From the NCBI RefSeq assembly GCF_021730445.1, contig NZ_JADNRM010000018.1:358-64357 (forward strand): 64,000 bases of DNA, given 5' to 3'. This DNA comes from Phocaeicola faecalis (lineage in GTDB: Bacteria; Bacteroidota; Bacteroidia; Bacteroidales; Bacteroidaceae). Positions 55,840 through 64,000 of this stretch are shown here, one piece after another. The position numbers and the translations under genes were made by a program. How positions within the stretch are numbered: position 1 is the first letter of the stretch; each line of letters begins with the position of its first letter. The notes below the pieces were generated by a model, which searched no databases, was not told the origin of the DNA, and saw only the letters and a program-made list of their open reading frames with translations.

Positions 55840-55947
55840 TTAGAATATACCTCCTTTACAATCAGATTGTTTAGAAGAATCGCAGCAAACATTCCTTTCG
55901 GATTTGCATTTTAGGTGAGTTCCTCCTAACCATAGAGGTGGGCATAA
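55840..55947 (-). pseudogene. Cysteine-rich peptide remnant (NVEALA-type C terminus?)
   Basis: An open stretch of 35 codons without a start codon reads LCPPLWLGGTHLKC, then KSERNVCCDSSKQSDCKGG, then IF and stop. Five cysteines, the GG and the end resemble the C-terminal part of small exported NVEALA-type Bacteroides peptides, which often sit beside 6-bladed propeller genes. A stop codon lies immediately before it and no signal peptide is present, so it looks like a truncated copy. Family assignment is from memory and needs a search. Confidence 0.35.
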
Positions 55948-56163
55948 TTACATAATCCGATTTTGATATTTACTTTCATAATGATTGATAATCATAGTTT
56001 ATGATTTGCTTATAAATAATAAATTCTTGCTATTCATTTCGTAAACGATGATTAAGTTAACCTTGCAAACATACAACATTTTCAAACAAAAAGGAACATA
56101 CACGCAATTTATTTTTTTAAATTATAAAAGCTATTCCGGGGTGATGAATGATATTTCAGCATA
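55948..56163. other. AT-rich intergenic stretch
   Basis: No gene is supported. It lies between the Cys-rich remnant and the start of the homology shared by the two dinB copies (56164). Confidence 0.4.
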
Positions 56164-56190
56164 AGTTCACCGAATCCGCCTCTTTTTTTC

Positions 56191-56198
56191 TACCTTTG
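56191..56198 (+). promoter_or_regulatory. -7 box of dinB
   Basis: TACCTTTG; the same box is present in the truncated copy at about 51189-51196. The predicted transcription start falls near 56204, which makes ATG 56201 too early and favours ATG 56216. Confidence 0.55.
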
Positions 56199-56215
56199 TC
56201 ATGCAAAAACTGAAT

Positions 56216-57313
56216 ATGTCCGAACGCAAGATTATACATATCGACATGGATGCCTTTTATGCTTCCGTCGAACAGAGAGACAACCCGGAGCTACGGGGGA
56301 AGCCGTTGGCTGTGGGGCATGCAGAAGAACGTGGCGTAGTGGCCGCCGCCAGTTACGAGGCACGCCGCTATGGAGTACGCTCGGCCATGTCGTCCCAAAA
56401 AGCAAAACGGCTGTGTCCGCAATTGATATTCGTACACGGCAGAATGGATGTATATAAAGATGTATCGCGCCGGATACACGAAATCTTCCACACCTATACT
56501 GATATCATCGAACCTCTTTCGCTGGATGAAGCCTTTCTGGATGTGACGGAAAACAAGACCGACATTCCTTTGGCGGTCGACATTGCCAAGGAAATAAAGA
56601 AGCGAATACGCGAAGAATTGGGACTGATAGCTTCGGCAGGTGTTTCATACAATAAATTCCTGGCTAAAGTGGCCTCTGACTATCGCAAACCCGACGGACT
56701 GTGCACCGTCCACCCCGACCAGGCATTGGAATTCATCTCCCGGCTATCCATCGAATCTTTTTGGGGAGTAGGCCCTGTCACCGCCCAAAGGATGCATTCC
56801 CTCGGCATACATAGCGGCAAGGAACTGCAGACCTGCACCCTTGAAATGCTGACACGCCAATTCGGTAAAGCCGGCCAACTTTATTATGACTTTGCACGAG
56901 GTATAGACCTGCGCCCCGTAGAAGCAGTACGCATCCGAAAATCCGTAGGGTGTGAACATACATTGGAAAAAGACATTTCCATCCCTTCGTCTGCCATCAT
57001 TGAACTTTACCATGTGACCACCGAACTGGTGGAACGTCTCAAGCGAAACGGTTTTGCCGGCAATACACTGACGCTGAAAATCAAATTCCACGACTTCAGC
57101 CAAATCACGCGCAGCATCACCCAACCACATGAACTGCATACCCTCGACAAGATACTCCCGCTAGCCAAACAACTGCTGAAAGAGGTAGACTACTCCAACC
57201 ATCCCATCCGCCTCATCGGTCTGTCTGTATCCAATCCCAAGGAAGAGAGAGAAGGGACGGCAGAGAAGGAAAGATGGGAACAGCTCTCCTTTGAATTTAG
57301 TGACTGGGAGTAA
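56216..57313 (+). CDS. dinB: DNA polymerase IV (DinB, Y family)
   Basis: A translesion polymerase of about 365 aa. Motifs: catalytic acid in KIIHIDMDAFYASVEQ near residues 5-20, the YEARRYGVRSAMS finger segment near 47-60, and the second catalytic pair PLSLDEAFLDVT near 100-111. The palm/thumb continues with GVSYNKFLAKVASDYRKPDG, and a little-finger domain follows. ATG 56216 (MSERKIIHID) is chosen on the -7 box position; ATG 56201 adds five codons. It is complete. Its 5' 660 bp are duplicated, with a deletion, at 51165. Confidence 0.95.
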   Translation: MSERKIIHIDMDAFYASVEQRDNPELRGKPLAVGHAEERGVVAAASYEARRYGVRSAMSSQKAKRLCPQLIFVHGRMDVYKDVSRRIHEIFHTYTDIIEPLSLDEAFLDVTENKTDIPLAVDIAKEIKKRIREELGLIASAGVSYNKFLAKVASDYRKPDGLCTVHPDQALEFISRLSIESFWGVGPVTAQRMHSLGIHSGKELQTCTLEMLTRQFGKAGQLYYDFARGIDLRPVEAVRIRKSVGCEHTLEKDISIPSSAIIELYHVTTELVERLKRNGFAGNTLTLKIKFHDFSQITRSITQPHELHTLDKILPLAKQLLKEVDYSNHPIRLIGLSVSNPKEEREGTAEKERWEQLSFEFSDWE

Positions 57314-57356
57314 ACAAATCGTTCTCCGCCATTGTTTAATTCATAATCAGTAGGTA

Positions 57357-57387
57357 TTGATTATGAAAATAATGGCAAGTAACTTTG
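57357..57387 (+). promoter_or_regulatory. Promoter of gpmA
   Basis: TTG at 57357-57359, a 20-bp spacer, then TAACTTTG at 57380-57387; the start codon is about 48 bp downstream after AAAGGAG. Confidence 0.75.
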
Positions 57388-57435
57388 CCGATATCAGCCA
57401 TACGATTTTAAGGTAACAAGAAAGGAGAACCAAAT

Positions 57436-58182
57436 ATGAAAAGAATAGTATTACTCCGACACGGAGAAAGTACATGGAATAAAGAAAACCGATTCACCGG
57501 CTGGACGGATGTGGACTTGACGGAGAAAGGAATAGCCGACGCCCACAAAGCCGGCAAACTGATGAAGGAAAAGGGTTTCCACTTTGACAAAGCATATACG
57601 TCTTTCCTGAAAAGGGCTGTCAAGACACTCAACTGTGTGCTCGACAAAATGGACCTGGATTGGATTCCCGTAGAAAAGAGCTGGCGCCTGAACGAAAAGC
57701 ATTATGGCTCTCTGCAGGGTTTGAATAAGAGTGAGACAGCTTCTAAATACGGAGAAGAACAAGTCCTGATATGGCGCCGCAGTTTTGACGTGGCACCGCA
57801 TGCATTGGAAGAAAACGATTCGCGCAATCCTATCCACGAGACCCGCTACAAGGAAGTTCCCGACTGCGACTTACCCCGCACCGAGTCTTTGAAAGAAACC
57901 ATCGAACGCATTCTGCCTTATTGGAAATGCATTATCTTCCCCGCTCTGGCAACAGAAGACGAACTGTTGGTGGTGGCTCACGGCAACAGCTTGAGAGGTA
58001 TCATTAAATATCTGAAAAACATTCCCGATGAAGAGATTGTACACCTCAACCTTCCGACTGCCGTTCCTTATGTCTTTGAATTTGATGATAAATTGAATCT
58101 GAAGAATGACTATTTTCTCGGAAATCCAGAAGAGATAAAGAAGCTAATGGAAGCAGTGGCCAATCAGGGAAAAAAGAAATAA
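57436..58182 (+). CDS. gpmA: 2,3-bisphosphoglycerate-dependent phosphoglycerate mutase
   Basis: A 248-aa glycolytic enzyme interconverting 3- and 2-phosphoglycerate. Catalytic motif [10 protein letters not shown] at residues 6-15 (phospho-His 9), [15 protein letters not shown] near 18-32, the Arg-rich [16 protein letters not shown] near 85-100, and [15 protein letters not shown] near 181-195 with the second active-site His. Length fits. It forms a two-gene glycolytic unit with the aldolase 24 bp downstream. Confidence 0.95.
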   Translation: MKRIVLLRHGESTWNKENRFTGWTDVDLTEKGIADAHKAGKLMKEKGFHFDKAYTSFLKRAVKTLNCVLDKMDLDWIPVEKSWRLNEKHYGSLQGLNKSETASKYGEEQVLIWRRSFDVAPHALEENDSRNPIHETRYKEVPDCDLPRTESLKETIERILPYWKCIIFPALATEDELLVVAHGNSLRGIIKYLKNIPDEEIVHLNLPTAVPYVFEFDDKLNLKNDYFLGNPEEIKKLMEAVANQGKKK

Positions 58183-58206
58183 CTAAACTTTAACAACAAT
58201 TACTTT

Positions 58207-59259
58207 ATGAATAAAATAATAGATTTACTTGGCAACCAGGCCGAATACTACCTGGGCCATACTTGTAAAACAATAGATAAGTCACTCATCCATGTTCCTT
58301 CGGCCGATACCATCGACAAGGTGTGGATTAATTCGGACAGGAATATCCGTACGCTGAACAGCCTGCAAACTTTATTGGGACACGGACGACTGGCCAACAC
58401 CGGATATGTTTCCATCCTCCCTGTAGACCAGGGTATCGAACATTCTGCTGGAGCTTCATTCGCTCCGAATCCTCTTTATTTCGATCCTGAGAATATCGTC
58501 AAGCTGGCTATTGAAGGCGGATGCAACGGAGTTGCCTCTACTTTCGGAGTCTTGGGCGCGGTAGCCCGCAAATACGCCCATAAGATTCCGTTTATCGTCA
58601 AACTGAACCACAATGAACTGCTGACCTATCCCACGTCCTACGACCAAGTGATGTTCGGTACGGTGAAAGAGGCATGGAATATGGGAGCGGTAGCTGTCGG
58701 CGCCACTATTTATTTCGGGTCTGAACAAAGCCGCCGTCAGTTGGTCGAAATAGCCGAAGCATTCGAATATGCACACGAACTGGGTATGGCCACCATCTTG
58801 TGGTGTTATCTGCGCAATAATGACTTTAAGAAAGACGGTGTGGACTATCATGCGGCAGCCGACCTCACAGGGCAAGCCAACCACTTGGGAGTCACCATCA
58901 AAGCGGACATTGTCAAGCAGAAACTTCCGGTCAACAATGGCGGATTCACAGCTATCAAGTTCGGCAAGACCAGCGATAAAGTTTATACAGAACTGACTTC
59001 CGAACATCCCATCGACCTCTGCCGTTATCAGGTGGCCAACGGATATATGGGACGTGTAGGGCTGATTAACTCCGGTGGAGAATCACATGGAAGTTCCGAC
59101 TTGAAAGATGCGGTCATCACGGCCATTGTGAACAAACGTGCCGGAGGCATGGGACTTATCAGCGGCCGCAAAGCGTTCCAGAAACCAATGAATGAAGGAG
59201 TAGGACTGCTTCACACCATTCAGGACGTTTACCTGGATTCCGACATTACTATAGCTTAA
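58207..59259 (+). CDS. fbaB: Class I fructose-bisphosphate aldolase (FbaB/DhnA type)
   Basis: A 350-aa Schiff-base aldolase of the archaeal/bacterial DhnA type. Motifs: [20 protein letters not shown] near residues 60-79, [12 protein letters not shown] near 134-145, [20 protein letters not shown] near 151-170 and [15 protein letters not shown] near 228-242, which probably holds the catalytic Lys. The C terminus has [13 protein letters not shown]. It is downstream of gpmA; a strong terminator closes the unit. Confidence 0.93.
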   Translation: MNKIIDLLGNQAEYYLGHTCKTIDKSLIHVPSADTIDKVWINSDRNIRTLNSLQTLLGHGRLANTGYVSILPVDQGIEHSAGASFAPNPLYFDPENIVKLAIEGGCNGVASTFGVLGAVARKYAHKIPFIVKLNHNELLTYPTSYDQVMFGTVKEAWNMGAVAVGATIYFGSEQSRRQLVEIAEAFEYAHELGMATILWCYLRNNDFKKDGVDYHAAADLTGQANHLGVTIKADIVKQKLPVNNGGFTAIKFGKTSDKVYTELTSEHPIDLCRYQVANGYMGRVGLINSGGESHGSSDLKDAVITAIVNKRAGGMGLISGRKAFQKPMNEGVGLLHTIQDVYLDSDITIA

Positions 59260-59307
59260 CTTTACTATAAATTATCAGCATGGGAGCTTTGTGAAAAGCA
59301 TTATACT

Positions 59308-59338
59308 GACGGGCGGAATCTTTCCGCCCGATTTTTTG
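59308..59338 (+). terminator. Rho-independent terminator after the aldolase gene
   Basis: The perfect stem CGGGCGGAA / TTCCGCCCG has a 3-nt loop and is followed by ATTTTTT. Confidence 0.9.
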
Positions 59339-59462
59339 TTCCATCCCGCTTCCGGTTCCCCTTCTCCTTAAAAGAACATTCTTTTTATCCTCCAACGTAT
59401 CAAGTATTAAGATAATATTCCTAACTTTGCACTCCGATACACATTATTATATATAAGGTATG

Positions 59463-60689
59463 ATGCAAATAAAAGTAACGGCACCCGCTAAGATACATAC
59501 AACTATCCAATTGCCCTCTTCCAAGAGTATCAGCAACCGTGCACTTATCATCAATGCGTTAGGCCACGGAACACACCAACCCGAAAACTTGTCGGACTGC
59601 GATGACACCCGGGTAATGGTACGCGCCTTGAACGATGACAAAGAAACCATTGACATTATGGCTGCCGGAACAGCCATGCGCTTTCTCACCGCCTACTTGT
59701 CGGTAACTCCCGGAACACGAATCATCACCGGAACACAACGTATGCAACAACGTCCGATACAAGTGCTGGTCAACGCTTTACGTGAACTGGGTGCAGATAT
59801 AGAATATGTAGCCAACGACGGCTTCCCCCCATTACGCATCACAGGGCGGAAATTCGAAAAAGACACTATCAGTCTGCCCGGCAACGTAAGCTCCCAATAT
59901 ATTTCCGCTTTATTAATGATAGCCCCCGTTTTGACAAACGGACTAACCATCCGGTTGACAGGCGATATCATCTCACGCCCCTACATCAACCTGACTTTGC
60001 AACTGATGAACGATTTCGGTGTCTGTGCGGAATGGACAGACGGCCATCAGCTCAAAGTAAAGCCGCAAGCCTACCATTCTATCCCTTTCTATGTAGAAAG
60101 TGACTGGAGTGCCGCATCTTACTGGTATCAGATAGTAGCCTTGTCGAAAGAAGCGGAAGTCACACTGCCCGGACTTTTCAAGGAAAGCTATCAGGGTGAC
60201 AGCCAAGTAGCCGGAATATTCCGCTCACTGGGAGTAGAAACCATATACGAAGACCAAACCGTCACTCTGAAAAAAAGTGGAAACGCCATAGAAAGACTGG
60301 ATTATGACTTCATCAACCAGCCTGACCTGGCACAAACATTTGTTGTGACTTGTGCGTTACTAAATATCCCTTTCCGCTTCTCCGGCCTGCAAAGTTTGAA
60401 AATCAAAGAGACAGACCGTATGGCTGCACTGATAACGGAAATGAGGAAACTGGGGTATATACTCCGTGAAACTGACGGGGCTGTTCTTTCATGGGAAGGA
60501 GAACGATGCAGTGCTGAAGAGCATCCTGCCATCGATACGTATGAAGATCATCGCATGGCAATGGCATTTGCCCCTGCCTGCCTGACATTGCCCGAAATAT
60601 TGATTAACAATCCGCAAGTAGTCTCCAAGTCTTACCCCCGTTATTGGGAAGATTTGAGACAGGCAGGTTTCATAATAAAGGAGGTATAA
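59463..60689 (+). CDS. aroA: EPSP synthase
   Basis: A 408-409-aa 5-enolpyruvylshikimate-3-phosphate synthase of the shikimate pathway. The substrate-binding LPSSKSISNRALIIN lies at residues 18-32, with AAGTAMRFLTAY near 62-73, SSQYISALLM near 145-154, ESDWSAASYW and, at the end, DHRMAMAFAP. It is somewhat shorter than the usual 425-430 aa but has all visible motifs. Two ATGs are adjacent (59460, 59463). A -7 box TAACTTTG lies at 59422-59429. A small membrane-protein gene follows 4 bp later. Confidence 0.94.
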   Translation: MQIKVTAPAKIHTTIQLPSSKSISNRALIINALGHGTHQPENLSDCDDTRVMVRALNDDKETIDIMAAGTAMRFLTAYLSVTPGTRIITGTQRMQQRPIQVLVNALRELGADIEYVANDGFPPLRITGRKFEKDTISLPGNVSSQYISALLMIAPVLTNGLTIRLTGDIISRPYINLTLQLMNDFGVCAEWTDGHQLKVKPQAYHSIPFYVESDWSAASYWYQIVALSKEAEVTLPGLFKESYQGDSQVAGIFRSLGVETIYEDQTVTLKKSGNAIERLDYDFINQPDLAQTFVVTCALLNIPFRFSGLQSLKIKETDRMAALITEMRKLGYILRETDGAVLSWEGERCSAEEHPAIDTYEDHRMAMAFAPACLTLPEILINNPQVVSKSYPRYWEDLRQAGFIIKEV

Positions 60690-60693
60690 AAAT

Positions 60694-61113
60694 ATGTGGA
60701 TACTAATTATCGGATTAATCGTTCTGACCGCCATTGCCATGGCAGTGGGCTATGCACGTAACAAAAAGATTCAAAAAAAGATAGAAAGCGGTGAACTGCA
60801 GGCTGCTCCCGAAATAGTAGAAGCAGATGCCGAATGTTGCGGACAACATGAAGTGTGCGAAAAAGAAAGTCTGCTGGCCGCCGTAAGCAAAAAGATAGAA
60901 TATTATGACGATGAAGAATTGGACCGCTTCCGCGGACATTCTTCGGACGGATACAGCGAAGAAGAAATTGAAGAATTTCGTGAAGTGATGTATACCTGCA
61001 AGGAAGACGAGGTAGCCGGATGGAGCCGCAGTTTGCAGCTTCGGGGTATCGAATTGCCAGACGAATTGAAAGACGAACTGTTCCTGATAGTAGGAGAACG
61101 GAGATTCAAATAG
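60694..61113 (+). CDS. Small membrane-anchored acidic protein
   Basis: A 139-aa protein with one N-terminal membrane helix (residues 2-20) and an acidic, Cys-containing soluble part: ECCGQHEVCEKES near 47-59, then YYDDEELDRFRGHSSDGYSE near 69-88. No known family is assigned. It begins 4 bp after aroA and lies 52 bp before the ABC permease start, so co-transcription with aroA is likely. Confidence 0.68.
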   Translation: MWILIIGLIVLTAIAMAVGYARNKKIQKKIESGELQAAPEIVEADAECCGQHEVCEKESLLAAVSKKIEYYDDEELDRFRGHSSDGYSEEEIEEFREVMYTCKEDEVAGWSRSLQLRGIELPDELKDELFLIVGERRFK

Positions 61114-61165
61114 TCCCCGCCCTCCGGAGGTGCCTCCGGCAGAAAGAGTTAATAAACAAAGCCAA

Positions 61166-61990
61166 ATGGATATATTAGAACTTTTACATTATACTTTCTT
61201 CCAGCATGCCCTGTTGGGAAGTTTATTTGCCAGCATCGCCTGCGGCATCATCGGTACGTACATTGTGACACGCCGTCTGGTGTTTATCAGCGGTGGCATC
61301 ACTCATGCCTCTTTCGGCGGTATCGGGCTAGGGCTGTATGCCGGTATCTCCCCCCTTCTGTCGGCTGCCGTATTTTCTGTTTTGTCTGCTTTCGGAGTAG
61401 AGTGGCTGAGCAAGCGAAAAGATATGCGCGAAGACTCCGCCATTGCCGTCTTCTGGACATTCGGCATGGCAGTAGGTATCATTTTCAGTTTCCTGGCACC
61501 GGGCTTCACCCCCGACCTTTCGGCTTTTCTTTTTGGCAATATCCTTACCATCACACCAACGGATATCTGGATGCTGGCTACCCTTTCGGTCTTATTGATT
61601 CTATTTTTCACCCTCTTTTTAAATCCCATTATCTATATAGCTTTCGACCGCGAGTTTGCCCGTTCGCAACGCATCCCCGTCGCCATTTTTGAGTATCTGC
61701 TGATGATGTTCATTGCACTTACCATCGTCTCATGCCTGCGCATGGTGGGGATTGTCCTTGCCATCTCACTGCTGACATTGCCACAAATGACCGCCAACCT
61801 GTTCACTCACAGTTTCAAGCGCATCATTTGGCTTTCCATCGTTATCGGATACGTCGGCTGTCTGGGAGGACTGTTCATTTCTTATAAACTACAAGTTCCT
61901 TCAGGAGCCGCCATCATATTTTTCTCTATTCTGGTGTATGCACTTTGCAAAGTGGGGAAAAGCATTTATCTTTGCAGACATACCCGATAA
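61166..61990 (+). CDS. Metal ABC transporter permease (ZnuB/MntB type)
   Basis: About 274 aa from ATG 61166 (MDILELLHYTFFQHALLGSL). Seven or eight membrane segments are visible, with the family pattern GTYIVTRRLVFISGGITHAS near 31-50 and GIVLAISLLTLPQMTANLFT. An upstream in-frame ATG at 61130 adds 12 unlikely residues. Neither the ATPase nor the binding protein is adjacent. Such permeases carry Zn2+ or Mn2+; the metal is not determined. Confidence 0.85.
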   Translation: MDILELLHYTFFQHALLGSLFASIACGIIGTYIVTRRLVFISGGITHASFGGIGLGLYAGISPLLSAAVFSVLSAFGVEWLSKRKDMREDSAIAVFWTFGMAVGIIFSFLAPGFTPDLSAFLFGNILTITPTDIWMLATLSVLLILFFTLFLNPIIYIAFDREFARSQRIPVAIFEYLLMMFIALTIVSCLRMVGIVLAISLLTLPQMTANLFTHSFKRIIWLSIVIGYVGCLGGLFISYKLQVPSGAAIIFFSILVYALCKVGKSIYLCRHTR

Positions 61991-62018
61991 ATAATAAGAA
62001 GTTAAAACAAACAATTAT

Positions 62019-62444
62019 ATGGAAATCAAAATCAATTCTTTAGACTCTATCCACGAAGCTGCCCGACAGTTTATCGCAGCCATGGGAGACAACACCGTTT
62101 TCGCTTTCTATGGAAAGATGGGTGCCGGTAAAACGACGTTCATCAAAGCAGTATGTGAAGAACTGGGAGTAACAGATGTCATCAACTCGCCTACATTTGC
62201 CATCGTCAACGAATATCGTTCGGAAGAGGCAGGCGAACTGATTTACCATTTTGACTTTTATCGCATCAAGAAACTGGAAGAAGTATATGATATGGGATAT
62301 GAAGATTACTTTTACAGCGGTGCGCTTTGCTTTATCGAATGGCCGGAATTGATAGAAGACGTTTTGCCGGGTGATGCCGTGAAAGTTTATATCGACGAAC
62401 AGGAAGACGGAAGCCGCAAAATCCATTTTGAAACAGCCGAATAA
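62019..62444 (+). CDS. tsaE: tRNA t6A biosynthesis ATPase TsaE
   Basis: A 141-aa P-loop protein, the TsaE component of the t6A complex with TsaB/TsaD. Walker [21 protein letters not shown] near residues 30-49, then [12 protein letters not shown] near 58-69, [13 protein letters not shown] near 77-89 and [13 protein letters not shown] near 109-121. Length is typical. Confidence 0.95.
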   Translation: MEIKINSLDSIHEAARQFIAAMGDNTVFAFYGKMGAGKTTFIKAVCEELGVTDVINSPTFAIVNEYRSEEAGELIYHFDFYRIKKLEEVYDMGYEDYFYSGALCFIEWPELIEDVLPGDAVKVYIDEQEDGSRKIHFETAE

Positions 62445-62448
62445 AAAA

Positions 62449-62548
62449 GCTCCTTCGGGAAGCAGATAAAGCTAAAGATAATTATCATCTCGTCGTTCCA
62501 AATATCTGCAAAGTATTTGGAATGACGGAGTTCATAATAAGGAGCCAT
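62449..62548. repeat. Nested inverted repeat after tsaE
   Basis: The inner arms CGTCGTTCCAAATA and TATTTGGAATGACG pair; outer segments AGCTCCTT and AAGGAGC also pair. No U-run follows. It may be a dispersed palindrome or a terminator/processing site. Confidence 0.55.
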
Positions 62549-62580
62549 GTGTTCCTTACTTACAATGACACTATACAAAA

Positions 62581-62802
62581 ATGGGAATGCATTATATTAT
62601 ACAAGGAATATTTGTATTGGTGGGTTTACTTGCCATCCTAGCTTCCTTACTCAACTGGGAATGGTTTTTCACCGCGCATAATACACAATTTATTGTCCAC
62701 AACGTAGGCCGCCAACGTGCACGCTTATTTTACGCTTTATTAGGACTGATGATGATAGCCACCGGCGTTTACTTCTTCCTTAATGTACAAGGTATCGTAT
62801 GA
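62581..62802 (+). CDS. Imm17-like small membrane protein
   Basis: A 73-aa protein with two membrane helices (about residues 6-24 and 48-68) and a central NWEWFFTAHNTQF segment; RQRARLFYALLGLMMIA precedes the second helix. This resembles the Imm17 (immunity protein 17) family. No toxin gene is beside it. Its stop overlaps the start of the LytTR regulator gene by 4 bp (ATGA). ATG 62581 or 62587 may be the start. Confidence 0.7.
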   Translation: MGMHYIIQGIFVLVGLLAILASLLNWEWFFTAHNTQFIVHNVGRQRARLFYALLGLMMIATGVYFFLNVQGIV

Positions 62803-63689
62803 TAAAGTTAAAGGAATACCTGAACCGCCCTACCTATGCAGTAGATAAGCCATGGACACTTGCATTAGTGAATGCCACCACCGTAGGATTGATTCTTGCT
62901 GTTTTCGAACCTTTTCATTACAGATTAAACAGTGTCATTCAATTTGGAGTATTATGTGTTTTTATCGGACTTGCATTCATTGCTTCCGTTCTAGGATTCG
63001 TTGTAACCCCTAAACTGTTCAAGCGTTTTTATGATCCTGAACAATGGACTATAAAGAAAAACATCATACACTGCTTCTCCTTCTTATTGTTCATGGGAGT
63101 CTGCACCTTTATCTACGACCATTATTTTCTCATTAAAGCCAACTTTTGGGATGATTTGGGGACACCCGGATTCTACAAGATACTTTGCATTGATATGCTT
63201 GCGGCATTCACTATCGGTGCAATTCCACTTACTTTTGGTCTTTTCATTGTAGAAAACAATGCCTTGAAACGTAACCTGTTGGAAGCACAAAAGCTGAACA
63301 AAGCGCTTTCCGAACGACATAAAGACGAAAAAGGAAGCAATGAAATGATTACTCTTTCAGGAGAGACAAAAGACTCCGTCACCCTGTTGCCCCAAAATAT
63401 TTTCTATATGGAAGCATCTGGGAATTATGTCGATATTTATTATAAAGAAGAAGGAAAAGAGAAACACAAACTTCTACGATCTACCATTAAACAGATGGAA
63501 GAAGCAATGCAGCCTTTCGAATACTTCGTCCGTTGCCACCGAGCCTACATTGTCAATATTAATCATATTATACACATCAGTGGAAATGCGCAAGGTTATC
63601 GTTTAAACCTAACCGAAACAACCGAAGAAATTCCTGTATCCCGTACTTACCTGAAGAATCTGAAAAAACTGAAAGATATTATAAACTAG
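62799..63689 (+). CDS. LytTR-family DNA-binding membrane regulator
   Basis: A 296-aa protein with four N-terminal membrane segments (about residues 20-150), a short coiled linker and a C-terminal LytTR DNA-binding domain (about 190-296): NIFYMEASGNYVDIYYK, EYFVRCHRAYIVNINHI and IPVSRTYLKNLKKL. There is no receiver domain, so it is a membrane-bound direct-acting type. It overlaps the Imm17-like gene and may control the outer-membrane protein gene that begins 153 bp downstream, but that is inference. Confidence 0.9.
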   Translation: MIKLKEYLNRPTYAVDKPWTLALVNATTVGLILAVFEPFHYRLNSVIQFGVLCVFIGLAFIASVLGFVVTPKLFKRFYDPEQWTIKKNIIHCFSFLLFMGVCTFIYDHYFLIKANFWDDLGTPGFYKILCIDMLAAFTIGAIPLTFGLFIVENNALKRNLLEAQKLNKALSERHKDEKGSNEMITLSGETKDSVTLLPQNIFYMEASGNYVDIYYKEEGKEKHKLLRSTIKQMEEAMQPFEYFVRCHRAYIVNINHIIHISGNAQGYRLNLTETTEEIPVSRTYLKNLKKLKDIIN

Positions 63690-63841
63690 CCGTCAGACCT
63701 TGTCTTTTATCCCAGAAACATGGGATAGAACGCATCAATAAGTGTTTTATCACTAAACATTGATGTATATCCCTATTATTTGCCCTATTTCTTGCCCACT
63801 CTTACTTTTGCTGGAAATAAATCACGAAAATTATCAGCAAA

Positions 63842-64000
63842 ATGAAAAAGAATGTAATTAAAGGAACAAGTATTTGTGTACTATTATTCTTGGTAACAAC
63901 AACCAATCTCATGGCTCAGCATATCTGTGGTACAGTAACAGATATGCAAAATCAACCGATAGGATTCGCCAATATCGTTTTATTATCAGCCCGCGATTCT
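63842..64000 (+). CDS. Outer-membrane beta-barrel protein, N-terminal part only
   Basis: The first 53 codons are in the window: signal peptide (MKKNVIKGTSICVLLFLVTT..NLMAQ), then HICGTVTDMQNQPIGFANIV, the start of a carboxypeptidase-regulatory-like domain. In Bacteroides this opening is typical of TonB-dependent or related barrel proteins. The rest lies outside the window. Confidence 0.75.
   Translation, partial: MKKNVIKGTSICVLLFLVTTTNLMAQHICGTVTDMQNQPIGFANIVLLSARDS

Overview
The window looks like chromosomal DNA from a Bacteroides-type organism (phylum Bacteroidota). Evidence seen directly: many promoters carry the Bacteroides -7 box TAnnTTTG, some with a TTG box about 19-20 bp upstream; several lipoproteins and TonB-receptor/SusD-type outer-membrane proteins are typical of the group; and gene families such as DUF1573, NigD-like, DUF5683, DUF3822 and 6-bladed beta-propeller lipoproteins are characteristic of it. 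Species cannot be fixed from sequence reading alone.

Layout. 1-11.4 kb: meaB-type GTPase, a DUF1573 protein, a small lipoprotein, a very large alpha-2-macroglobulin-like protein, aminoacyl-histidine dipeptidase and a flippase-like membrane protein. 11.4-15.8 kb: rsmA, mgtE and a DUF349 protein. 15.8-16.9 kb: a non-coding stretch with repeats, a strong terminator and tRNA-Gln. 16.9-29.2 kb: housekeeping core of rsfS-ftsH-cdsA, a NigD-like lipoprotein, surE-lpxB, then parA-parB-DUF5683-lytic transglycosylase followed by a bifunctional (p)ppGpp enzyme. 29.2-33.6 kb: MerR-type regulator, M23 peptidase and alaS. 33.7-35.7 kb: a frameshifted SusD-like lipoprotein gene with an EF-hand insert and no SusC partner. 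35.9-45.5 kb: RecD-like helicase, a three-gene group ending in rsmD, cardiolipin synthase, a large TonB-type outer-membrane protein and aroB. 45.7-46.5 kb: tRNA-Pro, a gene fragment and the second copy of the 226-bp repeat. 46.5-51.1 kb: an HTH/coiled-coil protein of unknown role, a GH29 fucosidase and a cation:proton antiporter. 51.2-57.3 kb: an AT-rich three-gene secreted-protein cluster (propeller lipoprotein, thioredoxin-like protein, transglutaminase-like lipoprotein) lying between a truncated copy of dinB and the complete dinB. 57.4-64 kb: gpmA, class I aldolase, aroA, a metal ABC permease, tsaE, an Imm17-like membrane protein, a LytTR regulator and the start of another outer-membrane protein.

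Most of the window is ordinary core genome (translation, cell envelope, chromosome partition, stringent response, central and aromatic metabolism). The unusual parts are the dinB-flanked island with a cysteine-rich peptide remnant at its edge, the inverted 226-bp tandem-palindrome repeats that sit next to two tRNA genes and bracket 30 kb, a four-copy family of palindromic intergenic elements, and the broken SusD-like gene. No CRISPR array, transposase, integrase or phage gene was seen.
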